Source: Paenibacillus sp. OK003 (GTDB lineage Bacteria > Bacillota > Bacilli > Paenibacillales > Paenibacillaceae). From it: a stretch of DNA of 64,000 nt. The stretch spans positions 310,001 through 374,000 of the forward strand of contig NZ_FOBD01000001.1 of assembly GCF_900109515.1 (NCBI RefSeq). Reading direction: 5' to 3'. Positions within the stretch are counted from its first letter, which is position 1, and each line of letters starts with the position of its first letter. Both the position numbers and the translations under genes were made by a program. The notes beneath the pieces were generated by a model that saw only the letters and a program-made list of their open reading frames with translations, was not told the DNA's origin and did no database searches. Of this stretch, positions 35,546 to 43,774 are shown in pieces.

Positions 35546-36835
35546 CTAGAAACGAACCAGATTGTTGATGCGAACAGGTAAACCAGTTGCGATAGCGCGA
35601 TTGGCTGCAATTCCGGTGAGGATGGATCTTGCTCCGTCGAATTGGTTGGCAGCGCGGTGGTAGGGATCTTCCGCTGGCTCTCCAAACAGATCATTCAGAA
35701 GTACAGGATCACCTCCGCCATGGCCGCCTTCTTTTTCCTCGACCTGAACCTCGTATGGGGCATCGAACATGGGAAGGACTCGCAGTGTTTTCCCAATCAA
35801 TGCACCTTCAAGATTTTTGTCACCCAGCGAGTTAACATAGGATTGTTCCACAATATTCATTTCGATCCGGCCTTTGGTGCCGTTAATGGCGATGCGATAA
35901 CCTTCCCACGGCTGGTATGCAACCAGTGAATAGGTCAATATGGCTTTATTCTGATACTGGACAAGAACGCCCATCGTATCCTCGATGTTGATGCCATCTC
36001 CGAATACGCTTTGATCCCGCTGGTAGCCGTCTTCCGGCTCAGCATCCAGATACATGGCTTTGAGATGTGCATCCGAATCCAGGTGCAGGGCAAAAGGATC
36101 TTCTTGCGCAAGCGGGTTGCCTGTTGCACGAGTGTAAAACTGGGTCACGCCTCGTTCCTCTGCGTTCTCTCTACCATAATACATGAGATCGCCGAATGCG
36201 AAGACGGTCTCAGGCTGCGAACCGATCCAAAAATTGACCAAGTCGAAGTGATGCGTGGATTTGTGTACGAGCAGTCCGCCACTATTACGCTTGTCCCGGT
36301 GCCAGCGGCGGAAGTAATCTGCGCCATGGCGCGTATTCAACAGCCATTCGAAGTGGACCGAAGTCACTTTTCCGATCGTGTCATTCTGAATCAATTCCCT
36401 TATTTTGGTATGGTGCGGCGCATAGCGGTAGTTAAAGGTGACGCGTATATTTTGTCCAGTCCGCTTGACGGCATCAAGAATATCCTGACATTTGTGCTCA
36501 TCGATGGTCATGGGCTTCTCCGTCACAACATCACAGCCAAGCTCCATTGCGCGAATGATGTATTTGTGGTGGGTGCGGTCGATACTGGTTACAATGACGA
36601 AGTCCGGCTTCTCGTTCTCAATCATCTGATCGAACTGATCTGCAGGATAGGTTGGCACCTCATTGTATTTATATTTTTCCCTCAGCAGCTGATTGGCGTA
36701 ATTCATGCGTGTCTGGTTAATATCGCAAAAAGCTGCAAGTTCGGATGTTTTCCTGAAATTTTGGGCTAATGCTCCATAGAAAAATTCAGCACGGCCGCCT
36801 GTTCCGACCAATACATAGCGTTTTTTGTTACTCAT
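35546..36835 (-). CDS. Gfo/Idh/MocA family oxidoreductase
   Basis: A 429-residue NAD(P)-dependent sugar or cyclitol dehydrogenase. N-terminal Rossmann fold (YVLVGTGGRAEFFYGAL), the conserved EKPM motif (DVVTEKPMTIDEHKC), and a C-terminal alpha/beta domain with NYRYAPHHTKIREL and HKSTHHFDLVNFWIG. AAGGAGG precedes the ATG. It is divergent from an AraC-type activator with a cre-like site between, pointing to use of an unidentified sugar derivative. The length is above the usual 340-390, as in the sub-group acting on larger glycosides. Confidence 0.9.
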   Translation of the reverse strand: MSNKKRYVLVGTGGRAEFFYGALAQNFRKTSELAAFCDINQTRMNYANQLLREKYKYNEVPTYPADQFDQMIENEKPDFVIVTSIDRTHHKYIIRAMELGCDVVTEKPMTIDEHKCQDILDAVKRTGQNIRVTFNYRYAPHHTKIRELIQNDTIGKVTSVHFEWLLNTRHGADYFRRWHRDKRNSGGLLVHKSTHHFDLVNFWIGSQPETVFAFGDLMYYGRENAEERGVTQFYTRATGNPLAQEDPFALHLDSDAHLKAMYLDAEPEDGYQRDQSVFGDGINIEDTMGVLVQYQNKAILTYSLVAYQPWEGYRIAINGTKGRIEMNIVEQSYVNSLGDKNLEGALIGKTLRVLPMFDAPYEVQVEEKEGGHGGGDPVLLNDLFGEPAEDPYHRAANQFDGARSILTGIAANRAIATGLPVRINNLVRF

Positions 36836-36902
36836 GTCTATCGCCTCCTTGAATATAGCTCTAGACTATAACAAGGAAGCACTTCTTTCGCCGCTTTTTA
36901 TG

Positions 36903-36939
36903 CGTAATCGCTTTCAAATGCCGCTTATTTTGCTATAAT
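36903..36939 (+). promoter_or_regulatory. cre site and promoter of the AraC-type gene at 36961
   Basis: CGTAATCGCTTTCA (36903-36916) fits 13 of 14 positions of the cre consensus TGWAANCGNTNWCA. It overlaps the -35 region of a promoter with TATAAT at 36934-36939. CcpA binding would block this promoter (inference). Confidence 0.6.
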
Positions 36940-36960
36940 TCAACTAAAGGGGGCAGCTGC

Positions 36961-37845
36961 ATGATACAGACATTTGGAGCGGAGTACCATGATCCCACCG
37001 GATATTTGAATATCGAATATGATCGCCGCGTTGGATATTTTTCTATGACCGATGACCATCTGCATGACCATTATGAGCTGTACTACCTGCTATCGGGTGA
37101 GCGCATATACTTCATCAAGGATCGAACGTACCGGGTCCAAGCCGGAGATTTCGTATTCATTAACCGGAATACCGTTCATAAAACGATGGAGAGTGGAAGG
37201 CCAGATCATGATCGAATTGTTCTGTATATCAAGCCAGAACTGTTCACCGAATTGGCCATTTTACCCGAGCTGGCAGAGGGACTGAAGGAGCCATTCGGCT
37301 GGAATATTCCCATTCTGAGGCTTCCTTCACAGGTAAGTGAAACAGCGGACCGAATGGTCAGTGAAATGATTGATGAGATGGTCCATACCAGAGCTGGAAG
37401 CAGCCTGCTGCTGCGTCACCGATCCGTTGAACTGCTGTTGTTTGCTTACCGTAACAAACATTTGAGCACCGTGCACTCGGCCGACAGTGAGCCGGTTCTG
37501 CATCCCAAGGCACAAGCAGTGGTGCGTTATCTCAACGATAACTATCATCAGGATTTAGCGCTGCCGGAGGTTGCTGAATTATTTCGAATTAGTCCCCATT
37601 ACCTCAGCCGTCTGTTCAAACAGACTACAGGTTTCACGTTCAGCGATTATCTCAATCTGCTTCGCGTGAAGGAGGCGCAGCGTTTGCTGCGTGAAAGCGA
37701 GGATTCCATAACGGAGATCGCTCTGCGAGCGGGATTCAGCAATTTTTCACATTTCGGGAAGATGTTCAAGCGCACGGTTCAGGTGTCACCGAGGACATAT
37801 CGTCAGGAGTTTAGAGAAGTAGGTTCGACGAGAGTGCTGAAATAG
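36961..37845 (+). CDS. AraC family transcriptional regulator
   Basis: A 294-residue regulator: cupin domain at about 30-110 (HDHYELYYLLSGERIYFIKDRTYRVQAGDFVFI) and an AraC double helix-turn-helix at about 185-285 (LPEVAELFRISPHYLSRLFKQTTG, EIALRAGFSNFSHFGKMFKR). AAGGGGGC lies six to seven bases before the ATG. Divergent from the Gfo/Idh/MocA gene, which it probably activates; the inducer is unknown. Confidence 0.92.
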   Translation: MIQTFGAEYHDPTGYLNIEYDRRVGYFSMTDDHLHDHYELYYLLSGERIYFIKDRTYRVQAGDFVFINRNTVHKTMESGRPDHDRIVLYIKPELFTELAILPELAEGLKEPFGWNIPILRLPSQVSETADRMVSEMIDEMVHTRAGSSLLLRHRSVELLLFAYRNKHLSTVHSADSEPVLHPKAQAVVRYLNDNYHQDLALPEVAELFRISPHYLSRLFKQTTGFTFSDYLNLLRVKEAQRLLRESEDSITEIALRAGFSNFSHFGKMFKRTVQVSPRTYRQEFREVGSTRVLK

Positions 37846-37852
37846 GGTGGGT

Positions 37853-38287
37853 TTATTTCAAACGTTGGAGTCCCTTAATAATGATGTTTGTTTTATCACT
37901 TACCTTTTGTAATTCTTTCAATGAAAGCTTCACATAGTCTGGGGGAAACAAGTGCCAGTACTGATTATAAAGATCACTTCGCTCGATATATAATCTTTGA
38001 GTCGTTCCGTCGACCATATTAGTAATGAGCCCATAATAATCGAAAGCGTTCTTAATATTGTTCGTATAGATGCTCAGGTTTATTTCATCTGTTGTTTTGT
38101 TGCTTTTGATGTATCGATCCAGCTCTTTTTTATAATGTATACTTTCCAGAATAACACTGCGGTAAGCTGAGTCGGCAGAAGACTCGATACGATGTTTGAG
38201 TTCACGATACTTATGAAAAAAGATGGATGCAATAATCAGAATGATAGTGAATAAAATCAGAATAATATGTCGTGTTTTTGTACTCAT
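37853..38287 (-). CDS. Hypothetical membrane-anchored protein, 144 aa
   Basis: One N-terminal transmembrane helix (about 8-24, ILILFTIILIIASIFF) is followed by a helical, charged external domain (ELKHRIESSADSAYRSVILESIHYKKELDR) and a lysine-rich end. I do not recognise a family. The start at 38287 follows AAGGA; a longer frame to 38425 has no suitable site. Its stop is only 8 nt from the convergent AraC gene stop. Confidence 0.6.
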   Translation of the reverse strand: MSTKTRHIILILFTIILIIASIFFHKYRELKHRIESSADSAYRSVILESIHYKKELDRYIKSNKTTDEINLSIYTNNIKNAFDYYGLITNMVDGTTQRLYIERSDLYNQYWHLFPPDYVKLSLKELQKVSDKTNIIIKGLQRLK

Positions 38288-38558
38288 AAATACGTCCTTG
38301 TTTATGTATTTAGTATTTTCCCATTTTGAAAATGGAGTTCTACATAATAACATGTAACGACACTTAAACCTATAGGTAAATACAGGAAGGGAATTCTTGA
38401 CGACACGCGATCCGAAGTCGAACATGTAAAAAAAGAACCTGAGCTATCCTGCGTGCGCAGATAAAGCATGGGTGAATTTCTCCTTTTAGTGTAACGGAAA
38501 TATGATAGAATGTGGAAAAATACTGCAAGTAATTCCTGATAAGATGGGAGTCGGAACG

Positions 38559-38984
38559 ATGTATACATATAATGAAATGACAATTGATCATTATGATCAG
38601 GCCATTAAGTTGTGGGAACGAACGCCAGGAATGGGACTTAGTGAAGAAGTTGATTCAAGGAAAGCTATTTCGGCATATTTGCAGCGCAACCCGGGGCTAA
38701 GTTATGTATGTCTTGATGAGAATAAGAATCTTATTGGTACTGTATTATGTGGAAATGACGGCAGAAGAGGATTTATGTACCATGTAGCCGTAGATCCTGC
38801 TCATAGGGGGCGCTCCATTGCCAAAACGCTCATTCGGTTTAGTCTGGAGCAATTGAGACATGCCGGCATTATGAAATGTCATTTGATGGTGCTAGATGAT
38901 AATGAAATCGGTAATCGTTTTTGGGCAAGCCAGGGGTGGCAGCGGAGAGACCATATTTTGTTGTACTCTTCGAGCACGCTGTAA
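38559..38984 (+). CDS. GNAT family N-acetyltransferase
   Basis: A 141-residue acetyl-CoA-dependent acyltransferase. The GNAT core is visible: GTVLCGNDGRRGFMYHVAVDPAHRGRSIAKTLI in pieces (motif A with the R/G-x-x-G/A coenzyme A loop) and ND/NEIGNRFWASQGWQRRD (motif B). It resembles YpeA-type enzymes. GGGAG lies eight bases before the ATG at 38559. Substrate unknown. Confidence 0.85.
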   Translation: MYTYNEMTIDHYDQAIKLWERTPGMGLSEEVDSRKAISAYLQRNPGLSYVCLDENKNLIGTVLCGNDGRRGFMYHVAVDPAHRGRSIAKTLIRFSLEQLRHAGIMKCHLMVLDDNEIGNRFWASQGWQRRDHILLYSSSTL

Positions 38985-39000
38985 TTAATGACTTATATAG

Positions 39001-39018
39001 AAGGAAAATATTCCTTCA
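39001..39018. repeat. Short perfect inverted repeat
   Basis: GAAGGAA-AATA-TTCCTTC lies just after the acetyltransferase stop. No T tract follows, so it is not a classical terminator. Confidence 0.5.
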
Positions 39019-39137
39019 ACCCATTTTACATCTTGCGATTCAAGAGCAACCGGCGTATATTGAGATTTAACTAAATTAGGAATAATTTGAAAGATTGATA
39101 GCTTGTAAAGACATTTTTGTACATAAAGGAGAAGCCG

Positions 39138-39584
39138 ATGATACAGACCAGATTGGACGAATTGGGCATTGTATTGCCCCAAGCAAGTACGCCGGCAGCA
39201 AAGTATACCAATGCGGTGATTGTAAATGGAATCATGTATGTGTCCGGTAAAGGTCCGGATACGCGAGAGCGTGGTAAACTCGGGGAGCAGTTTACGACGG
39301 AGCAGGGATATGAATTTGCCCGAAATGCTGCCATCGAGCTGTTGGCTGTCGTGCAGGAAGTGCTTGGTTCGCTGGATCGGGTGAAACGGGTGGTTAAAGT
39401 GCAGGGGTTCATCAATGCCACTGCCTCGTATGAGGAGCACCATAAAGTGTTAAACGGGTTCTCGGATCTGATGCTGGATGTGTTCGGAGAACAGGGCGTG
39501 CACGCCCGTTCCGTATTTGGTGCTGTATCCGTAAGGGATAACTTGCCGCTGATCATTGACTCGATATTCCAGGTGGAGGAGTAG
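39138..39584 (+). CDS. RidA (YjgF/YER057c) family protein
   Basis: A 148-residue trimeric-fold protein of the Rid superfamily; RidA members hydrolyse reactive enamine/imine intermediates made by PLP enzymes. Visible: NAVIVNGIMYVSGKGP, the helix ARNAAIELLAVVQEVLGSLDRVKRVVKVQGFI and the C-terminal HARSVFGAVSVRDNLPL with a conserved arginine. It belongs to the longer subgroup rather than classical 125-residue RidA. ATG at 39138 has AAAGGAG five to six bases upstream. The next gene starts 5 nt after its stop. Confidence 0.85.
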   Translation: MIQTRLDELGIVLPQASTPAAKYTNAVIVNGIMYVSGKGPDTRERGKLGEQFTTEQGYEFARNAAIELLAVVQEVLGSLDRVKRVVKVQGFINATASYEEHHKVLNGFSDLMLDVFGEQGVHARSVFGAVSVRDNLPLIIDSIFQVEE

Positions 39585-39589
39585 AGTTC

Positions 39590-40180
39590 ATGACCAATCC
39601 CGCTTCGATTAATCCGTTAATGCTGTCTTTTCCCGAAAGTTTCGAAACACCACGTTTGACTATTCGTGCCCCGAGGTGGGGAGATGGAGCGGCAGTGAAT
39701 GAGGCAATTCGTGAAAGTGCGGAGCAATTACGTTTGTGGCTACCTTTTGCCGAGAACATACCTTCACTGGAGGAATCGGAAGCAAATGCCCGCAAAGCCA
39801 GGCTGCAATTTCTGGAGCGTACCGACATGATGCTTCATTTACGTGACCGATTTACGGATGAATTCGTGGGCAGCAGCGGACTGCATCGAATCGACTGGAA
39901 TGCACGTTGTTTCGAGATCGGTTACTGGATTAGAACTTCGCGTGCCGGTGAGGGTCTCATGACGGAAGCAGTCAGAGGCATTGAGCAGTTCGCAATATCT
40001 TATCTGGAGGCGAATCGGCTGGAAATCCGCTGTGATGCCCGCAATGTGCGAAGTGCCAAAGTGGCTGAACGCGCAGGCTATACGCTTGAAGGTGTACTGC
40101 GCAAGATGCGGCGTGACAGTACAGGTGTGCTAGTAGATATGATGGTGTATGCCAAAGTAAGAGGCGATGAGTTCGAATAG
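39590..40180 (+). CDS. RimJ/RimL-type GNAT acetyltransferase
   Basis: A 196-residue GNAT protein of the ribosomal-protein-serine acetyltransferase group: FETPRLTIRAPRWGDGAAVNEAI at the start, FEIGYWIRTSRAGEGLMTEAVRG in the coenzyme-A-binding motif, and NRLEIRCDARNVRSAKVAERAGYTLEG at the end. Substrate could be a protein N-terminus or a small molecule. GGAGGAG precedes the ATG. Probably co-transcribed with the RidA-like gene. Confidence 0.88.
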   Translation: MTNPASINPLMLSFPESFETPRLTIRAPRWGDGAAVNEAIRESAEQLRLWLPFAENIPSLEESEANARKARLQFLERTDMMLHLRDRFTDEFVGSSGLHRIDWNARCFEIGYWIRTSRAGEGLMTEAVRGIEQFAISYLEANRLEIRCDARNVRSAKVAERAGYTLEGVLRKMRRDSTGVLVDMMVYAKVRGDEFE

Positions 40181-40246
40181 AATGTTTGAATTGAGATAAG
40201 AAATGAATCGGAAAATGATTTGAAAAAAAGAAAGAAAAAAAGAAAG

Positions 40247-40295
40247 AAACGGCTCCTGGAAGAACACGTTGTGTTGTTCTCCAGGGCCGTTTTTT
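40247..40295. terminator. Bidirectional terminator before the iron island
   Basis: The long stem AAACGGC-CCTGG-AGAACA / TGTT-TTCTCCAGG-GCCGTTTTTT has T tracts in both directions; the left flank is a purine-rich tract, T-rich on the minus strand. It serves both converging units. Confidence 0.85.
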
Positions 40296-40371
40296 GGTAT
40301 GCAAATATTGGAGGTTGGGTGTAATACTTAATGGACTGCTGAATGAATTGGAGCAGATAAAAGAAATCGCC

Positions 40372-42216
40372 TTACCTCATTGGATTGGGAATGTTGACGT
40401 ATAGCGGCGTCTCACCACGCTGATGGAACCGGCTGAGCAGATTGGCTTTGGCTGGTAAGGTCTCGGTGGTCAACAGATCACGAATGACCTCGTTGATGTG
40501 CGAGGACTCGGCTGTCTTTTTCCGAAGCTCCTCCAACGTATTTCTCACCACCCTCCAGTATGGCTGCTCCTGTTGACCAGTATAGTATGCCAGACGCTGC
40601 ACCACATGACTGAGGTGATTGACAAAGAAATAATATTTCAATCGATGCCGTGATTCTTCCTCCGTATACAGGACAGGACTGTTGGCGTTGACTACCTGAT
40701 CGATCCAACCTTGCTGTTCCGCTAAGGCTCGATTGACACTGATGCCCTCCAGATCCCTAACCACAAATGTAGCAGGCATGCCATTTTCAAGACGCAGCAT
40801 GGAATTCTGTACATGAGCTTCCAGACTAATGCCTGTCTCGGCATACAGTTCCACAAGTGGAACCATGGACAACTCCAGATATTGACGAAGCCATTCATAC
40901 CAGTCTGTCTGCACCCTCGCATCATGTACACGATCTGGCGACGAAGTTGATTGGAGACTTTCCCGGACAGCCCGGAACAACAGCGGTTCAGTTTCTCCGG
41001 GAAGCACCTCCATGAGAGAGGCCACAACATAAGGCGCCCCTGAAGCAGAGCGGCAAGACTCTGGTGCTTCACGCAGGATCATGGAGAATCCCGAGATGAG
41101 CGCATCCTGAGTAGACGAAGGTATCTCTGGAACCTTCAAGCTACGGTAGCCTTTTTCCAGCAAAATTTGAAATTTCTCTGACGTCCAGCGATCCTGAATC
41201 TGCTGTACTATTCTGGATGCATCAAGTGTGCGCAGCAACTGCTCTTCATTGTTCTCGCGAATAAAGTTTGTAATTCGAATATGAAGAGACAGCTTGTAGA
41301 AACAACCTTCCTTCGGATTCCAGACCGTGCGCACCGATGAGGTAGGATACACGGAAGGCCCGGTAGTGCCCAGATCAATCAAAGTACCTTGTTGTAATAA
41401 GGATTTTACAGGTTCAAGTGTCCGCAAATAGGCAGCCTGCCAAGGATGACAAGGGAGCAGGACATAACGTTTGCTTTCCAGAGAGAGGTGCTTCCAAGCG
41501 GCCTCGGCCATTTCTGCAGGAACCCATGGTGCTTCACTGCCATAGTCCACGGTATCCAGCCAATCCTCCAACACAAGTTCAGGTGCGACCGCAAAACAGC
41601 TGAGAGGAAAGCTAACTCCAAATTCAGGCGAATAGGCACGTGAATCCGAAGAACTGAAGCCCTCCAGACTTTTCGGCGTTGGATGAAATGGATGACCACA
41701 TAGCAGCGCCTGTTCCAGATAGCGAAAGTCCAATGTTACAGGAGACCCTGCATTCAGGGCATGCTCCAGATAAGAGGTCATATGCTCCAAACTGTTGTAA
41801 ACCATCTGCTCCAGCTCTCCCCGTTTCAACATTCGGGCTTCAGGATTGGGTTCTACAGATGATATTTCATCAAGCAACAGCGTCGTTATTTGTTCAAAAG
41901 AAACCTCTCTCCAACCATCGGGCTGTGCCTCGTCTGATTCTGCAATGTGAAACGTGTCGCCATAGACATGATGTCCGGCGGCGGAACGATGAAGCAGATT
42001 TCCATATATCCGCTGACCCGTACGTGGAAGCTCAATAACAAGCGAAAGGTCTGGCCGCGTGGCAATTCGAACATAAGGATCATGCTGCTCGGTTTCTCGA
42101 AGATAGGCGTTCATTATACGGCTTAGCATCTCCTGATGGGCAATTCCGCTCGGCGATACTAAAGAGGGATGAACAGTCTGCTGGAATGGATCGATGGTGA
42201 CGTTATCCTTGGTCAT
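40372..42216 (-). CDS. IucA/IucC family NIS siderophore synthetase (SbnC-like)
   Basis: A 614-residue ATP-dependent synthetase that joins a carboxylate to an amine via an acyl-adenylate. Family motifs: GHPFHPTPKSLEGFSSSDS (nucleotide-binding), LLPCHPWQAAY, SSVRTVWNP, KLSLHIRITNFIREN and SLEAHVQNSMLRLENG, with the usual C-terminal FerC-like region. The motif differs from the KSRxGF form of the other two synthetases in this island, which fits the third type that condenses alpha-ketoglutarate in staphyloferrin B assembly (SbnC). This assignment is by context. It lies 24 nt behind the exporter gene on the same transcript. Confidence 0.88.
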   Translation of the reverse strand: MTKDNVTIDPFQQTVHPSLVSPSGIAHQEMLSRIMNAYLRETEQHDPYVRIATRPDLSLVIELPRTGQRIYGNLLHRSAAGHHVYGDTFHIAESDEAQPDGWREVSFEQITTLLLDEISSVEPNPEARMLKRGELEQMVYNSLEHMTSYLEHALNAGSPVTLDFRYLEQALLCGHPFHPTPKSLEGFSSSDSRAYSPEFGVSFPLSCFAVAPELVLEDWLDTVDYGSEAPWVPAEMAEAAWKHLSLESKRYVLLPCHPWQAAYLRTLEPVKSLLQQGTLIDLGTTGPSVYPTSSVRTVWNPKEGCFYKLSLHIRITNFIRENNEEQLLRTLDASRIVQQIQDRWTSEKFQILLEKGYRSLKVPEIPSSTQDALISGFSMILREAPESCRSASGAPYVVASLMEVLPGETEPLLFRAVRESLQSTSSPDRVHDARVQTDWYEWLRQYLELSMVPLVELYAETGISLEAHVQNSMLRLENGMPATFVVRDLEGISVNRALAEQQGWIDQVVNANSPVLYTEEESRHRLKYYFFVNHLSHVVQRLAYYTGQQEQPYWRVVRNTLEELRKKTAESSHINEVIRDLLTTETLPAKANLLSRFHQRGETPLYVNIPNPMR

Positions 42217-42240
42217 GATTGATTATCATCCTTTCACAAA

Positions 42241-43542
42241 TTATTGGAGTGGCAATTGTACGGGAGCTTTTGGCTCATGAACCGCTGGGCGGCGTACAGC
42301 AAGCGAAGCGGCAAGCATGACTGTCCCCATGACGAGAAATACAGCTGGAATTCCCCAGATACCTCCGATTAGAACCCCAATGGACGGACCGGCAATCTGA
42401 CCAGCCATTAACATACTGTTGGTAGCTCCGATGCGCACGCCCCGATCCTGATCGGTGGAGGATTTCAGCACGTTGAGCATGACCGTCTGCAATAGGGCGC
42501 TGTAGAAGAATCCTTGCAGAAAACGTACAACCAGCAGCCAGGCCACCCCGAGTGGAAGCGTATGTGCAAGCAGGCACAAGCCGCATAACAAACCAGCCAG
42601 CCGGAGATTGCGTTCGGGTAAGTAACGATCGTTTCGCTTACCCCACCACGATGCGCCAACCAGTTCGCCAACCGATGACATCGCGAGCAGAACTCCGACC
42701 GTAAGCGCAGCTGCACCCGAGGAAGGGACGATTTCACGAATAAACGGGGTAAACATCGTAAACGTTGCGAAATCTGCAAGCTTGAAAATGATGCCTGCGA
42801 TAACGAGTCTTCGGGCAATCGGATGTGTAATTAGAGAAACAAAGGCATGGTAAATTCCGCTCTTGTTTCTGTTTTTGCCATGATTGTTCAACATAGCGAC
42901 CGAAGGCTGCTGCTGTTCCACAGGAGATACATGAGTATTGTTCTTGTTCGTATGCGTTCGATGCGTTGTTGCCCCCGTTAATACGATTGCGGCAAGCACA
43001 GCAAAGCTCAATGTCAACGAGGCCGTAATGAACAATAGCGGACGACTTCCCCATGTGTTTACACATATGCTTCCAAGCAGTGGTCCCACGAGCAGGCCTG
43101 CTGCCGATGCCCGCTCCAACTGTCCGAGCGCAGAACCCTGCTTTTGGTCAGGGGCATGGGTCCCCACGAACGCACTGCTCGCATCAGATATGCCACCGAA
43201 AGCCCCCTGGCAGAGACGGAACAAAAAGAATTGAAAGGGCGTCTGGGCAATGCCCATCAGAAACATGCTAAGGGCCAGTCCGACCAGCGCTCTGACAACC
43301 ATCCATTTTCGACTCCAACGATCTCCGATCTTACCCCAAAAAGGGGTTAGCAGTGCGTAGGATAGAGCAGGTGCAGATACGGACAGACCTGTCCACATCA
43401 GCACTTCTTCCGGCGTTCCCGCGTTCAGATGCTCCATGTAGTACGGTATAAAAGGGCTGATTCCAGTCAGCCCGGCACTGGAAAGAAAGCGTCCACCCCA
43501 CAAAATGCGGACGCTCTGTTTCCATGCCATTTGCGACATCAT
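42241..43542 (-). CDS. MFS siderophore exporter (SbnD-like)
   Basis: A 433-residue major facilitator with 12 hydrophobic helices and a hydrophilic central loop (about 190-230, rich in T, N, H). Motif A is GKIGDRWSRKWM after helix 2. It begins the left-hand operon of the siderophore locus and is followed by a synthetase, as sbnD neighbours sbnC/E in staphylococci; export of the finished siderophore is the likely job. Transcription starts from a promoter with a Fur box in its spacer. Confidence 0.87.
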   Translation of the reverse strand: MMSQMAWKQSVRILWGGRFLSSAGLTGISPFIPYYMEHLNAGTPEEVLMWTGLSVSAPALSYALLTPFWGKIGDRWSRKWMVVRALVGLALSMFLMGIAQTPFQFFLFRLCQGAFGGISDASSAFVGTHAPDQKQGSALGQLERASAAGLLVGPLLGSICVNTWGSRPLLFITASLTLSFAVLAAIVLTGATTHRTHTNKNNTHVSPVEQQQPSVAMLNNHGKNRNKSGIYHAFVSLITHPIARRLVIAGIIFKLADFATFTMFTPFIREIVPSSGAAALTVGVLLAMSSVGELVGASWWGKRNDRYLPERNLRLAGLLCGLCLLAHTLPLGVAWLLVVRFLQGFFYSALLQTVMLNVLKSSTDQDRGVRIGATNSMLMAGQIAGPSIGVLIGGIWGIPAVFLVMGTVMLAASLAVRRPAVHEPKAPVQLPLQ

Positions 43543-43592
43543 ATGTCAACTTCACCACCTTGATTTTGGCAATTTGAAACCAATTGCTGATC

Positions 43593-43621
43593 AGATTATC
43601 AAGAATGATTCTCAATGTCAA
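43593..43621 (-). promoter_or_regulatory. Fur-controlled promoter of the leftward sbnD-sbnC-like operon
   Basis: Read on the minus strand: TTGACA (43616-43621), 17-bp spacer, TAATCT (43593-43598). The spacer holds TGAGAATCATTCTTG (43600-43614), a Fur 7-1-7 box with about 10 of 14 matches, so Fur binding would directly block polymerase. Confidence 0.85.
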
Positions 43622-43658
43622 TCTTTAATTTTTCAAAAACTTTCCAAAAATTTTAGTG

Positions 43659-43687
43659 TTGACAGGAAAAAAAAGGATATGCATAAT
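43659..43687 (+). promoter_or_regulatory. Promoter of the rightward sbnA-B-H operon
   Basis: TTGACA (43659-43664), 17-bp spacer, CATAAT (43682-43687). A perfect Fur box lies just downstream. Confidence 0.85.
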
Positions 43688-43711
43688 AGGCCCTGTGTCC
43701 AATTTTGAAAA

Positions 43712-43726
43712 TGATAATCATTATCA
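43712..43726. promoter_or_regulatory. Perfect Fur box
   Basis: TGATAATCATTATCA matches the Bacillus Fur 7-1-7 consensus TGATAATNATTATCA at every position. It sits about 25 bp past the -10 box, in the 5' leader of the siderophore operon. Confidence 0.95.
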
Positions 43727-43774
43727 ATAAAGAGGTTTTGGACAACAATATGCCCAGAAAGCTGGTGTAAACAC

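Noticed and set aside
42214-42228. Fur-like sequence CATGATTGATTATCA at the start of the SbnC-like gene
   Set aside because: Only the right half fits the Fur consensus, and the gene is already served by the promoter in front of the exporter.
43750-43770. Six-codon frame in the leader of the sbnA-like gene
   Set aside because: Too short and without an attenuator structure or a run of regulatory codons.
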